Shown here piece after piece: positions 37,110 through 46,321 of a stretch of DNA of 64,000 bases. Each line of letters starts with the position of its first letter. Positions within the stretch are counted from its first letter, which is position 1. The position numbers and the translations under genes are program-made. This DNA is from Variovorax paradoxus (GTDB lineage Bacteria > Pseudomonadota > Gammaproteobacteria > Burkholderiales > Burkholderiaceae_C), in assembly GCF_018614955.1 (NCBI RefSeq), contig NZ_JAGGNV010000014.1:186001-250000 (forward strand), in the 5' to 3' direction. Under the pieces are notes generated by a model. The model had not been told where the DNA came from. It searched no databases and worked only from the letters and a program-made list of their open reading frames with translations.

Positions 37110-38015
37110 ATGACCACCGTCCACACCTCCTCCATCCAGAGCCTTCCGCTGCTTGCGCGCGGCAAGGTGCGCGACAACTATGCGGTCGGCGACGACCGCA
37201 TCCTGATGGTCGCGAGCGACCGCCTCTCGGCCTTCGACGTGATCATGGGCGAGCCGATCCCGGGCAAGGGCGTGATCCTCACGCAGATGGCGCTCTGGTG
37301 GTTCGACCGGCTCGGACACCTGTGCCCCAACCACCTGACCGGCGATGCGCCCGAAAGCGTGGTGATGCCGGCGGAGGTGCCCCAGGTCAAGGACCGTTCC
37401 ATGCTGGTCAAGCGGCTCAAGCCGATCCCGGTCGAGGCCGTGGTTCGCGGCTACCTCGCCGGCAGCGGGTGGAAGGAGTACCAGGAGAGCCGCGCCGTCT
37501 GCGGCGTTCCGCTGCCCGAGGGCCTGCGCAATGCGAGCAAGCTGCCGCGGCCGATCTTCACGCCAGCGGCCAAGGCAGCGGCTGGCGCGCACGACGAGAA
37601 CATCAGCTACGAGCGCGTGGTCGAGGTCGTCGGCCCGGCCCTCGCGCAGCAGATCCGCGAGACCAGCATCGCGATCTACGAGGCGGCCGCGGCCATCGCG
37701 CTGACGAAGGGAATGATCATTGCCGACACCAAGTTCGAGTTCGGCCTCGACGAGGCCGGCACGCTGGTGCTGATGGACGAGGTGCTGACGCCCGACAGCT
37801 CGCGCTACTGGCCGGTCGAGGGCTACGAGGCCGCGCTCGCCGCCGGCACGAACCCGCCGAGCTACGACAAGCAGTTCGTGCGCGACTGGCTGGAGGCCAC
37901 CAAGATCAACGGCAAGCCCTGGGACAAGACGCCGCCGGCGCCGCGCCTGCCGGCCGAGGTGATCGAGAAGACGGCGGCCAAGTACCGCGAGGCACTGCAG
38001 CGGCTGACAGGTTGA
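37110..38015 (+). CDS. purC: Phosphoribosylaminoimidazole-succinocarboxamide synthase
   Basis: A 301-residue enzyme joining CAIR and aspartate in purine synthesis. It has [20 protein letters not shown] (given in part: [10 protein letters not shown], residues of about 14-23), [13 protein letters not shown] (about 112-125), and the signature [11 protein letters not shown] (about 208-218). The length matches the approximately 300-residue SAICAR synthetase form. It starts 53 bases after the fba terminator, so it has its own promoter. The purine partners purE and purK lie 8 kb downstream, on the far side of an accessory block. Confidence 0.95.
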   Translation: MTTVHTSSIQSLPLLARGKVRDNYAVGDDRILMVASDRLSAFDVIMGEPIPGKGVILTQMALWWFDRLGHLCPNHLTGDAPESVVMPAEVPQVKDRSMLVKRLKPIPVEAVVRGYLAGSGWKEYQESRAVCGVPLPEGLRNASKLPRPIFTPAAKAAAGAHDENISYERVVEVVGPALAQQIRETSIAIYEAAAAIALTKGMIIADTKFEFGLDEAGTLVLMDEVLTPDSSRYWPVEGYEAALAAGTNPPSYDKQFVRDWLEATKINGKPWDKTPPAPRLPAEVIEKTAAKYREALQRLTG

Positions 38016-38126
38016 AGCGGCCGATCGGCGGAGGTGAATAAGTCACAAAGCCGGCGGCAATAGTCACAGCCCGGCGCCATCGGGATTTCCGATACTTTTC
38101 TCATCACAACGGATGAGGAAAGTGCC

Positions 38127-38798
38127 ATGAACGCGATCGCCGAGTCACCTGTTTTCCAACGTGAGGAAGCAAGGAACACCGTTCCGCCGCCGCCCGACGC
38201 CCTGCAGGCCGGCCTGCTGGCGCGCGTGCTCGACGAGATCGACCACGGCCTGGTGCTCGTCGACCTGACCGGGCGCATCCTGCATGCGAACCGCCCGGCC
38301 TTGCGTGAACTGGCGGCCAGACGCGCGCTGCACAGCGTCGATGGCATGCTGGGGGGTGCCCTGCCGGCCTGGCAGGCGAGGATCCGCCAGGCGCTCAAGG
38401 ACGCCGAGCGCGATTGCCGCAGCATCGTCGAGGTCGGCCCGGCGGGCGAGCCGCTCTCGCTGGCCTTCATCCCGCTCGCGATGCTGCACGGGAGCACGAC
38501 GATCGATACCGTGCTCGTCATGTGCAGCCGGCGCGCAAGCTGCGAGACGCTCACGGTGCAGATGTTCGCCCGCTCCAAACGGCTCACCCCGGCGGAGCAG
38601 GCGGTGCTGACGCAGCTGTGCGCGGGGCGTGGAGCGCAGGAGATTGCCTGCCTGCAGGGCATCTGCGTCTCCACCGTGCGCACCCACATCAAGAACGTGC
38701 GGCAGAAGACCGGCCGCAGCAGCGTGCGGGAACTCGTGCGCGAGTTGTCGCGCATGCCGCAGATCGTGTCGGCGCTGCGGCTGGCGGGGCACGACTGA
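38127..38798 (+). CDS. LuxR-type regulator with PAS-like sensor
   Basis: A 223-residue regulator. Residues of about 30-140 form a PAS-like domain (GLVLVDLTGRILHANRPALREL). A LuxR/GerE helix-turn-helix follows (LTPAEQAVLTQLCAGRGAQEIA, then VSTVRTHIKNVRQKTG, about residues 155-210). No receiver Asp or autoinducer domain is evident. It is preceded by ATGAGGAAAG and stands 81 bases before the Crp/Fnr gene. It may regulate the neighbouring accessory operon, but nothing in the sequence proves this. Confidence 0.85.
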   Translation: MNAIAESPVFQREEARNTVPPPPDALQAGLLARVLDEIDHGLVLVDLTGRILHANRPALRELAARRALHSVDGMLGGALPAWQARIRQALKDAERDCRSIVEVGPAGEPLSLAFIPLAMLHGSTTIDTVLVMCSRRASCETLTVQMFARSKRLTPAEQAVLTQLCAGRGAQEIACLQGICVSTVRTHIKNVRQKTGRSSVRELVRELSRMPQIVSALRLAGHD

Positions 38799-38867
38799 AG
38801 CGGCGTGTGTGCACGCCGGCGGCTCGCCCGCTGCCTTAGAGGGTCGCGCCGAAGGGGATGCGGGCCG

Positions 38868-38873
38868 TATAGT
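38868..38873 (+). promoter_or_regulatory. -10 box of the Crp/Fnr gene, leaderless transcript
   Basis: TATAGT ends six bases before the ATG at 38880. A transcript starting the usual 6-7 bases downstream would begin at or next to the A of ATG. No Shine-Dalgarno site precedes the start. Confidence 0.5.
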
Positions 38874-38879
38874 CCGCGC

Positions 38880-39536
38880 ATGCTGCCGACACCTGCCGCG
38901 TCCCCCGCCGATCTCGTCGCCGAGCTGCCGCCTCCGCTCCAGACGCTTGCGGCGCTCGGCGTGCAGCGCCGCTACCGAACGCATGCGATGCTGATCGAGG
39001 AGGGAGACCAGAGCGGCTCGGTCTACATCGTGCTGTCGGGGCGGGTGCGTGCCTTCGTCTCGGACGCTCGCGGGCGCGAAGTGACGCTGGGGCTGCACGG
39101 TCTCGGCGAGTACGTGGGGGAGATGTCGCTCGACGGCGGACCGCGTTCTGCCAGCGTGCAGGCTGTGGAGCCGACGGTCTGCGTGGTGGTCACGCGCGAA
39201 ACGATGCTGCGGCACATCGCGGCAGACCCCGAGTTCGCACTGGCACTGATCGTGCGGCTGATCAAGCGAGCGCGATTGGCAACCGAGAGTGCGCGCAGCA
39301 TGGCGTTGCTGGATGTCTATAGCCGGCTCAGAAAGTTTCTTGAAGAGCGGGCCCAGGCACAGGCCGATGGCACGCGTCGCGTCGCGCAAAGGTTGACGCA
39401 CCAGGCGATCGCCAGCGAAATCGGATGTTCGCGAGAGATGGTCAGCCGGTTGATCAAGGACCTGGAAGGCGGCGGCTACGTCGATACCGCCGGGCGGCAA
39501 CTGTTACTTCTGCGAGACCTTCCAGCCCGCTGGTAG
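38880..39536 (+). CDS. Crp/Fnr family transcriptional regulator
   Basis: A 218-residue regulator with an N-terminal cyclic-nucleotide-binding fold (about residues 15-135, YRTHAMLIEEGDQSGSVYIV in part, GEMSLDGGPRSASVQA) and a C-terminal winged helix (about 160-212, IASEIGCSREMVSRLIKDLE). The GE...RSA phosphate-binding-cassette-like pattern (GEMSLDGGPRSAS) is close to that of cAMP-binding Crp. There is no N-terminal cysteine cluster, so it is not an Fnr oxygen sensor. It ends 14 bases from the convergent cyclase operon, whose first gene makes a predicted adenylate cyclase. Confidence 0.9.
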   Translation: MLPTPAASPADLVAELPPPLQTLAALGVQRRYRTHAMLIEEGDQSGSVYIVLSGRVRAFVSDARGREVTLGLHGLGEYVGEMSLDGGPRSASVQAVEPTVCVVVTRETMLRHIAADPEFALALIVRLIKRARLATESARSMALLDVYSRLRKFLEERAQAQADGTRRVAQRLTHQAIASEIGCSREMVSRLIKDLEGGGYVDTAGRQLLLLRDLPARW

Positions 39537-39550
39537 TTCGCGACGACATT

Positions 39551-41710
39551 TCAGTGCTCGTCCGCAGTCGCACTTGGCGCTGCCTGGGCGAAGCACGGGA
39601 CATTCAACCAACCGGCGCCGATACGGGCTGTCATGATCGGCGCCTGAGTCCCAGGCCCAGCTGGCCGCCGGTGGCCCTGGTCGGGATCGTCCAGCAACTG
39701 ATCGACGATGGACGCGCTGTCCATCCCCGGATGACTGCCTCCGAGGGCCGGTTTTCGGGCGAAGAGATTCAGAGTGGCGCGGGCCACCTGCGGAGCGGCG
39801 ACGCTGGTTCCGTTCATTCGAACGGTCGAGCCGCTCAGCGTGCCCGCGGCCAAGAGGCCCGGCATCGGCTCCGAGAGATCTCCTGGCGCGACGAGGTCGG
39901 GCCAGCACCGGCGGCCACCCTGGACCACAGTCGTACCCGCAGCGGTATATGGCGACAGCCTGCCCGAGAGCGCATAGCACGCCCCCACGACGATGGGCAG
40001 GCGCCCATGCGCGACGCTGTTTCCGGTGCCGCGACGTTTCACGGGATCTTCATCGACGTCATCGGCTGTACTCGGCAGGCGTGGTCTCGTTGATGAGAAA
40101 TAGGACTGCCTCGCACGATACGGCGTGTAGGGCGTCGCCTCGTCACGCTGGATCCAGGCGTCGAATGCAACGGGCTTCTGGTCCTTGCCGACAGCCAGTT
40201 TGATCTTCCACATTCCGCTGGGAGCGGGCACGCCAGTCCCGTTCTCGAAATGCGTGGGCAGCAAGGACGCGAGCACCGCGCACTTGGCGTTCAATGCCGC
40301 GGTGCGGCGGACGCTGCCGAGGGCGCAACATGAAGACGTTGGCATGTCGCCATCAAATACCGTTCTGCCAGGCCGTGCCTCGATGCTGTCCCCGTTGGGC
40401 TTGACGAGTTCGATGCAGACATCGTCGAGGCTGCTGGCATCGAACCACAACTCGCAAAAACTCTCGGTCGGATCTTCGGCACGGACATGCCAGGCGAGTT
40501 CCGTGGTGGCGCCTGGACGAATCTCACCGGCGGCATGGGCTGCAGTGTCGAAATGATTGCCCGCGGGCAGCACCAGCGCGAAGTTGCGCCCTTTGCTGCG
40601 TTCGCGCCCGATCAAGCTGTCGAGGGCGCGCTCGAACAGGCTGGAGCCGTCATGGGGCCCGCCTGTCGCACCAAAGCTCAGGTTCACCACCACCTGGGCA
40701 GAGTCGTCCACCTTGGACAGCGCGTACTTCAATGCATCGAGCACATGCTTGGCGAGCCCTCCGCCCGATGTGTCCAGCGCCGTGGAGGGAGGGAGCTGCA
40801 CCATGATGATGTTCGTATCGTCGGCACCCGCACTGTCGAGCTTGCCGCCCATGTGACGCGGGGAGAGCGGTCCTGCGGCCAAGTCGGCGACATGCGTACC
40901 GTGTGCCGAGGCATGGCGCACGCGGTCGTAGCCGAGCTTTCGATAGGCGTCGGCTTCGGACTGAGCATTCGGTGCTTCTGCGATCAACTCGTCGATCATG
41001 GCGGCTGCAAGTTCGCGTCCGTAGGAGAAGCCGGGCACTTCCCGCCACCTCGTCGAGCTGAAGCTGCTCTCGGCTTTCGACGTGCCGAGGTCGAGCTCCT
41101 TCATTTCTCCATCATGGAACACGGCGACGCGCAACGGATCCTGATCCCAAAAGTACCGAACCCTCGTCGAGTTGCCGTCGGCCTTTCTGAAGGCGCAATT
41201 CAAGAAGGCCAAGCCGTCGTCGATGACGACCATGACCTTGCCCTTCAACCGCCCGCTCTCGGGGCTCTCGACGGCGGACGATGCATCCTGTGCCGCGCCG
41301 ATGAACGAAGCCTCCGGGGGAAACCATCGCTCGCGGTCCGGCTCCCCGGGCGCATTGCGCGCCGTGGAGTACTCGACGCGCACGCCCTTGAGCTTGCCTT
41401 GTGCTCTCCATCGGCTCACGTCGTCGAGGCGGGCGGAAACGCTGTAGATCTTGTTGTCGTCTGCGCCATCGGCGATCTCGTGAAAGACAACGCCTGCGTA
41501 CTCGGCAATAAAGCGGTTGTCGAAGGACGGCTGAAGGGCGTTCTTCAATTTCTCGCTGCATTCGATGATCAATTGAATCGACCTTGAGGGCCGCCTCCTG
41601 CCGCCCGCGGGACCGGCCTTGCTCCTTGCGGGGGCGGAACCCGTCAGCAAGGCCCATTCCATGTACAAGTCCGCGGTTTCTACCGGGAAGCCTGGGTTGT
41701 GTTCGGCCAT
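39551..41710 (-). CDS. Subtilisin-like (S8) serine peptidase, no signal peptide
   Basis: A 719-residue protein with a divergent subtilase core. The triad is D164 (VVIDDGLAF), H270 (SAHGTHVADLAAG) and S636 (MNGTSVAAP), with oxyanion N385 (LPAGNH). About 150 residues of unassigned N-terminal sequence precede it, and a long insertion sits between N385 and S636. There is no secretion signal or lipobox, so it appears cytoplasmic, unlike most S8 enzymes. It is third in an operon with the cyclase and haloperoxidase-like genes (28-base gap upstream). Base use looks less GC-rich than its neighbours, hinting at transfer. The target is unknown. Confidence 0.85.
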   Translation of the reverse strand: MAEHNPGFPVETADLYMEWALLTGSAPARSKAGPAGGRRRPSRSIQLIIECSEKLKNALQPSFDNRFIAEYAGVVFHEIADGADDNKIYSVSARLDDVSRWRAQGKLKGVRVEYSTARNAPGEPDRERWFPPEASFIGAAQDASSAVESPESGRLKGKVMVVIDDGLAFLNCAFRKADGNSTRVRYFWDQDPLRVAVFHDGEMKELDLGTSKAESSFSSTRWREVPGFSYGRELAAAMIDELIAEAPNAQSEADAYRKLGYDRVRHASAHGTHVADLAAGPLSPRHMGGKLDSAGADDTNIIMVQLPPSTALDTSGGGLAKHVLDALKYALSKVDDSAQVVVNLSFGATGGPHDGSSLFERALDSLIGRERSKGRNFALVLPAGNHFDTAAHAAGEIRPGATTELAWHVRAEDPTESFCELWFDASSLDDVCIELVKPNGDSIEARPGRTVFDGDMPTSSCCALGSVRRTAALNAKCAVLASLLPTHFENGTGVPAPSGMWKIKLAVGKDQKPVAFDAWIQRDEATPYTPYRARQSYFSSTRPRLPSTADDVDEDPVKRRGTGNSVAHGRLPIVVGACYALSGRLSPYTAAGTTVVQGGRRCWPDLVAPGDLSEPMPGLLAAGTLSGSTVRMNGTSVAAPQVARATLNLFARKPALGGSHPGMDSASIVDQLLDDPDQGHRRPAGPGTQAPIMTARIGAGWLNVPCFAQAAPSATADEH

Positions 41711-41738
41711 GCCTGTCTCCGTGCGCCCACCGGGGGGC

Positions 41739-42863
41739 TCAATAAGACTTCTCCTTCCGCGCTTTCATCCACAGCCAGGCGAGCATGTCGGACTTCTTGA
41801 CCGAGACCTTCGGGGCGTGCGCGGCAGGAGTGATTGCCGGTACATCGCAAAGAACGATGCCTTCGTCGGTGGCGCAGGACACTGCGGTTGCCGATTCGCC
41901 CAGTGCATCGCCGTTGCACGTCAGGCAATCCAGTTCGATTGCCGCGCCAGGGTCGCCCGCTCGCGCAGCAAAGTATTCGGCCAAGCGTTGGCCGAGGAAC
42001 TGTCCGGCGGCACTGTCGACGGGGAAGTGCAACCCCGCCACCTCGCGGTTCTCGGCGATGCGCAGTGCCAGTGTGTGGAGCCGTTCGTTCTGGCCTGGCA
42101 CGCCGGGGCGCAGGCGGGCCATCATGGCGGCGAAGAAGAGCGACTCGGTCGCGTGTCCGCTCGGCCAGGCAAAGTAAGCGGGCGTCTGAATCGGCGGCTG
42201 CATATCGACAGTCCAGGCGGCCGGGCGGGGGCAGGCGAACTCGTGCTTGAAGCGCTGAATCAACAGCATCGTCACATGCAGGAGAACAAGGCTCAGTTCA
42301 ATGGTGTGGCGATTTCGCTCAGGATGGAGATTGCAGACGCTTGCCCAATAAGCGAACTGGGGTGTGACCTGCGTCATGATCTCTGCGATCCGGTCGGCAC
42401 GATCCGCACGGCGCTCGAGCACTGCGCTGACCTGCTTCCTGAACACCTCCTTGTCGGGCCGCGTCAGGGTGATCAGGGGGATCTGCCCGTACTTCAGGGT
42501 TGCACTGACAGCTGAGCCCACCACTGTGCTTTCGATGTTCAGATCGCCGAGGCACTCTTGAGTCAGCAAGTGAAAGCGGGTTTGTGCGTCGTTGAGCGCC
42601 AGATGGTCGACATCCGGCCCCTCGGGGTACTCGGAGGGCTCGACAGGGTCGATCTGGCCGGCTGGAGATACGTACTGTCGGCTGATCTCCAATGCGGTGT
42701 TGAGCATCGGATTGGCCATGGCGCCCGAGTAGCCCGCAAAGGTATTCGCCGGGGTTGTGAGATTCATGCCGGTCATTCCCGTCATGCCTGTCATGCCAGT
42801 CATCCCGGTCATCCCGGTCATGCCCGTGAGGCTGGACATGTTGGCGGTGCTGAACTTGTTCAT
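41739..42863 (-). CDS. Vanadium-haloperoxidase/PAP2-like protein with (TGM)7 tract
   Basis: A 374-residue protein with all three motifs of the vanadate/phosphate-binding superfamily: K206-x6-R213-P214, PSGH (234-237), and R273-x5-H279-x3-D283. It lacks the usual membrane segments of PAP2 phosphatases, so it more resembles soluble vanadium-dependent haloperoxidases, although a phosphatase is possible. The Ser before R273 in the usual motif is Asn here. Residues 13-33 are seven tandem Thr-Gly-Met units, an unusual methionine-rich tract. It starts 16 bases after the cyclase stop and precedes the subtilase. The start at 42863 follows AGGAGCAGACC. Confidence 0.82.
   Translation of the reverse strand: MNKFSTANMSSLTGMTGMTGMTGMTGMTGMTGMNLTTPANTFAGYSGAMANPMLNTALEISRQYVSPAGQIDPVEPSEYPEGPDVDHLALNDAQTRFHLLTQECLGDLNIESTVVGSAVSATLKYGQIPLITLTRPDKEVFRKQVSAVLERRADRADRIAEIMTQVTPQFAYWASVCNLHPERNRHTIELSLVLLHVTMLLIQRFKHEFACPRPAAWTVDMQPPIQTPAYFAWPSGHATESLFFAAMMARLRPGVPGQNERLHTLALRIAENREVAGLHFPVDSAAGQFLGQRLAEYFAARAGDPGAAIELDCLTCNGDALGESATAVSCATDEGIVLCDVPAITPAAHAPKVSVKKSDMLAWLWMKARKEKSY
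42765..42827 (-). repeat. Nine-base tandem repeat encoding (Thr-Gly-Met)7
   Basis: Seven nine-base units (ACN GGN ATG on the minus strand) near the 5' end of the haloperoxidase-like gene. The third positions vary, so the unit has diverged while the protein repeat is kept. The reverse strand reads Met/Ile-Pro-Val repeats. Confidence 0.9.
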
Positions 42864-42879
42864 GGCGGTCTGCTCCTGG

Positions 42880-44709
42880 TTAATTTTGCGGAATGCCGGC
42901 GCTGCGCATGCTTTCCACGATGTCCTGCAACTGAGGTGAACTGGCCATGGGCGAGCGGGCGACGAACTGCTCGATCGTGAAGTTCGGCTCGATCTCCAGC
43001 AGCGCAGTCGCAACCTCGCGCGCACGAGCCTCGCGTCCCATCATCACGCTCGCGGCAATGAGCGTCTTGTACGTCGAGGCATGCAGGCGCTGGGAGCGAA
43101 GCGAGCGTTCCGCCAGCTCCGCGGACTTGGCAAACTCGCCTGCCGACAGGTAAGCCGTGGCCGCCAGTGATTCGTAGTAGTAGCGTGCAGGATGCAGCGG
43201 CGATAGCAGCAGGGCACGGTCCGCTGCCTGCTTGGCCTGCTCGCCGAGGCCTCGCCACGCATTCAGTGTTGCCATGAACAGCCAGGCCAGCGCTTCGTTC
43301 GGGTTCTCGGCGATTGCGATCCGGTATGCGCGCTCGGCTGCATCGAAGTCCTTGAGCAGGTAGCCCTCGATCTGTCCCCTGATGGTCATGGCCAGCGACA
43401 GCGACGGGTCGCTCTCGAATGCGCGTTCGACCTCGAACATCGCGCGCTTCGCCTCTTGCTGCGGGTCCGCGAGCCAGCCTTGCGACACGCCGATCGCATA
43501 CCACTGCCCAAGCCAGGCCCTCGGTGCACCGAAACGTGGCCGTCGCTCGGTCAAGTGCTCGAGCAATTCCCTGGATCGGGCGAAGTCGGTGCGCGACTGC
43601 CGGTGCATGAGCGCAATCCCTCCGACCAGGAGCGCATAGTCGTCGAGGGCGGCTGGGGGTTGGTTGCGCGCGTGTCCGATGTGCGATTGGAGAATGGCGC
43701 TGTAGGTACCTTCAGCCATCATCGCAGCCAGTTCGCTCTCTGCATCGAACAGGTCGCTCAGGGCCGTCGTGCGACGGCCGGCCCAAAGGACCGACCCATC
43801 GCGGAGGTCCGTCAGCGTCGCAGCCACGAACAAGTGGATGCCGTTCACGTGGAATGTGCCGGTGAGAGCGTACCGGGCGCCCAGGCCCCTTTCGATCATG
43901 CCGCGGTCGACGACGCGACCTTTGAAGGCGGCACACGAAAGGCGCGACAGGACATGTAGATCCGTGCGCGCGAGCTGGTGGATGACGGCGTCGCAGATGA
44001 GGTCGCCTACAACCGCGTGTTTCGGATCTTCGCCGTGGGCTTCGAAGGGCAGCACGGCAATGACCTGTCGGTCCGAGGCCGGTTCGGCAACCGGGCCGGG
44101 CAGCGCTTCGTCCTTGCAGGAATGCATGCGATACACCCGCACCGTTTGCTCCACATGCTTCAGATAGCACTCGCCCAGGTCCTCGATGTCGACGTCGAGA
44201 CCGTCGACCAGCTCCTCACGTGCCTCGACAGTCATCGCTGTCTGGTTCGGACCGGCCAAGGTGGCAACCCGGGCCGCCAGATTGACCCCCTTGCCGTAGA
44301 TATCGAGGCCGTCGACGTACACGTCGGCGGCATGCAGGCCCGCGCGCAGCGCCATCGTCCGGCCCGCGCCGATCGGCTCGTTGTGCTCGGACATGTAGGC
44401 ATGCATGGCGCGCGCGGCGGCGGCAGCATTGCGCACCGATTCGAACTCCACCATCAGCCCATCGCCAAGACTCTTCACTAAACGTCCCTCATGGGCAGGC
44501 AGGACGAGCTGATTCACATGCGCGAGAAATGCTTGCCAGCGCGCGATGACGCCCAGTTCGTCTGCCTGCATCAGGCTCACCGACTCCACGAGGTCAACCA
44601 CCAGCACGACTTTGCGGTGGCGTTGCAGGCTGAACCCGGGATCGTCGAAAGACGGCATCTTCTTGTTACCCGATGACAAGGTCATCCCCTCGTGGGTGGA
44701 GAAACACAC
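42880..44709 (-). CDS. Class III adenylate cyclase with TolB-like and TPR domains
   Basis: A 609-residue protein. The cyclase domain (about residues 30-200) has both metal-binding Asp (VVDLVES, LGDG), the adenine-specifying Lys and Asp ([13 protein letters not shown]), and the transition-state Asn/Arg (GVNLAAR), so it is predicted to be an active adenylate cyclase. A TolB-like domain follows ([26 protein letters not shown], about 215-345), then TPR helices (about 380-590). No membrane helix is evident. ATG codons at 44685 and 44658 are alternative starts. It heads an operon with the haloperoxidase-like and S8 genes, beside a Crp/Fnr gene. Confidence 0.88.
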   Translation of the reverse strand: MCFSTHEGMTLSSGNKKMPSFDDPGFSLQRHRKVVLVVDLVESVSLMQADELGVIARWQAFLAHVNQLVLPAHEGRLVKSLGDGLMVEFESVRNAAAAARAMHAYMSEHNEPIGAGRTMALRAGLHAADVYVDGLDIYGKGVNLAARVATLAGPNQTAMTVEAREELVDGLDVDIEDLGECYLKHVEQTVRVYRMHSCKDEALPGPVAEPASDRQVIAVLPFEAHGEDPKHAVVGDLICDAVIHQLARTDLHVLSRLSCAAFKGRVVDRGMIERGLGARYALTGTFHVNGIHLFVAATLTDLRDGSVLWAGRRTTALSDLFDAESELAAMMAEGTYSAILQSHIGHARNQPPAALDDYALLVGGIALMHRQSRTDFARSRELLEHLTERRPRFGAPRAWLGQWYAIGVSQGWLADPQQEAKRAMFEVERAFESDPSLSLAMTIRGQIEGYLLKDFDAAERAYRIAIAENPNEALAWLFMATLNAWRGLGEQAKQAADRALLLSPLHPARYYYESLAATAYLSAGEFAKSAELAERSLRSQRLHASTYKTLIAASVMMGREARAREVATALLEIEPNFTIEQFVARSPMASSPQLQDIVESMRSAGIPQN

Positions 44710-44824
44710 GGCAAAGCGTGTAAGCCATTTGTGTCACATCGAAAGCCAAATGTCTATGGCTCTGAGGACCTGTTTACGAGTTGATCCCGAATACCTATCG
44801 GGAGGAGAGGGCCGCGACTCGCGC

Positions 44825-45265
44825 TCAACGCACCCCGCCGTTGCTGAGCGTCGCGACCGTCCGCCCACTCGCATCCAGCAAAGAAAGCTTCGAGCGCCCC
44901 TGCAGCCTGTAGCTCGCCGTGGCCTGCAGCGCCGCGAAGAACTGGGTCTCGTTGATGGTGCTCGCCTCGTTGGGGCAGGCCGTGCGGGTCGCACCCAATT
45001 GGCGCATCCTGAGCGTGCTGCCGCTGCGCTCGTAAGTGCCCGACACGCGGTTGCAGCCGCCCGAACCGCTGACCCGCCCGCTATTGCGGTCGAACTGGAT
45101 CTGGGCGTTGCGCCGCGGATCGCTGCTCGGTTCGATCAGCTCGTTGCCGAGCTGCTCGAGCTGCCAGACCGGCCCTTCGATCGGCTCATCGAGACTGATG
45201 CCGCTGCCGCAACCGGCGGCGAGCGCGGATGCGAGCAATGCAGTCGTGAAGAACAAGGAACGCAT
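44825..45265 (-). CDS. META-domain lipoprotein
   Basis: A 146-residue protein with a signal and lipobox (SALAAGC, Cys about residue 20), followed by a META/HslJ-type domain: GPVWQLEQL, then [16 protein letters not shown] and [11 protein letters not shown]. HslJ-type proteins are outer-membrane-associated and linked to heat shock or drug resistance in Escherichia coli. The start at 45265 was chosen for its signal peptide. It lies alone between the cyclase gene and the thioredoxin gene; the 115 bases between it and the cyclase gene hold no clear terminator. Confidence 0.85.
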   Translation of the reverse strand: MRSLFFTTALLASALAAGCGSGISLDEPIEGPVWQLEQLGNELIEPSSDPRRNAQIQFDRNSGRVSGSGGCNRVSGTYERSGSTLRMRQLGATRTACPNEASTINETQFFAALQATASYRLQGRSKLSLLDASGRTVATLSNGGVR

Positions 45266-45364
45266 GGCCGGATTTCCCTTTGGCAACAAATTGAAACTCG
45301 CCAATCGTATGCGAGGGTGCTCGGCGCGCCAACGCCACCCGGCCGCTGGCCTAGGCACCCGCCT

Positions 45365-46285
45365 TCAGCTCAGCACCACGCTGCTCAGGCGGCGCCGGTA
45401 GCTCGCCACGGTCGGATCGTCCGGCGGGATCTGGCCGTCCGCCACCTTGGGCTTGGGCGGCTCGATGATGTCCAGGATCGCGACATAGGTCTTGCGGGCC
45501 AGCTCTTCGTTCCAGCCCTTGTCGCGCATCAGGATGTCGAGCAGCTCGTCCATCGCGTCGGTCCATCGCTGCGCGCTCATCAGAAGACGCGCACGGTCGA
45601 AGCGGGCTTCGAAGTCGCGCTTGTTGGCCGCGATGCGGGCCTCGGCGTCGGCGAGGGTCGGTGCCGCACCGGTGGCCGGCGCTGCGAAGTCGATCGCGTC
45701 GATCCAGCGTTGGAGTGCGTCGAAGCGACGCACGGGCGAAGTCTTGGCAATCACGGGGGCGAACGCGACCTTGGCATCGTCGACGCGGTCCTGTTGCAGC
45801 AGCAGCTTGATGTAGTCGAAGCGTGCGTCGTCGTTGGCCGGGTCGGTCGCGAGCGCGTGCTGCAGACGCTCGAGCGCACCTTCGGTATCGCCTTCGGCCA
45901 GCGCTTCCTGCGCCGCATCTTCCTGTTCTGCGGCCGCGGCCTCGTCGGCGCCCGGCACATGCTTGTCGAGGAAGCTGCGGATCTGGTCGGCAGGAATCGC
46001 GCCGACGAAGCCGTCGACCGGCTGGCCGCCCTTGAACATCACGCAGAAGGGAATGCTGCGCACGCCGAACATCTGGCTCAGCTGCTGCGAGATCTGCGGC
46101 ACCTTGTCGGCATCGAGTTTGGCCAGCGTGAAGCGGCCGCCATACTCGAGTTCGAGTTTTTCGAGCACCGGGCCGAGCTGTTTGCACGGCCCGCACCACT
46201 CGGCCCAGATGTCGAGCAGCACCGGCGTGGTCATCGAGCCGTCGATCAGCTCGGTCTGGAAATTTTCGAGGGTGATGTCGATCAT
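45365..46285 (-). CDS. Thioredoxin-fold TPR protein (CnoX/YbbN-like)
   Basis: A 306-residue protein. The N-terminal thioredoxin domain (residues of about 1-110) has the active site WCGPC (about 30-34) and the cis-Pro segment [12 protein letters not shown]. The rest is a TPR-type helical region ([21 protein letters not shown], in part). This is the layout of CnoX/YbbN co-chaperones, which protect proteins during oxidative stress and pass them to GroEL/DnaK. Its start is only 36 bases from the divergent purE start, so the two promoters overlap. Confidence 0.92.
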   Translation of the reverse strand: MIDITLENFQTELIDGSMTTPVLLDIWAEWCGPCKQLGPVLEKLELEYGGRFTLAKLDADKVPQISQQLSQMFGVRSIPFCVMFKGGQPVDGFVGAIPADQIRSFLDKHVPGADEAAAAEQEDAAQEALAEGDTEGALERLQHALATDPANDDARFDYIKLLLQQDRVDDAKVAFAPVIAKTSPVRRFDALQRWIDAIDFAAPATGAAPTLADAEARIAANKRDFEARFDRARLLMSAQRWTDAMDELLDILMRDKGWNEELARKTYVAILDIIEPPKPKVADGQIPPDDPTVASYRRRLSSVVLS

Positions 46286-46308
46286 CGCGGAAACCTGGGG
46301 GTGAAACG

Positions 46309-46314
46309 TAAAAT
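46309..46314 (+). promoter_or_regulatory. -10 box of purE, likely leaderless
   Basis: TAAAAT ends seven bases before the purE ATG (46322), with no Shine-Dalgarno site between. It lies inside the 36-base gap shared with the divergent thioredoxin gene. Confidence 0.5.
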
Positions 46315-46321
46315 TGAAACC

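Noticed and set aside
42765..42827. Short evenly spaced repeats resembling a CRISPR array
   Set aside because: The unit is nine bases with no spacers and is in frame within a coding region; it encodes Thr-Gly-Met repeats.
38016..44710. Prophage or integrative element
   Set aside because: No integrase, transposase, tRNA end, phage structural gene or flanking direct repeat is visible.
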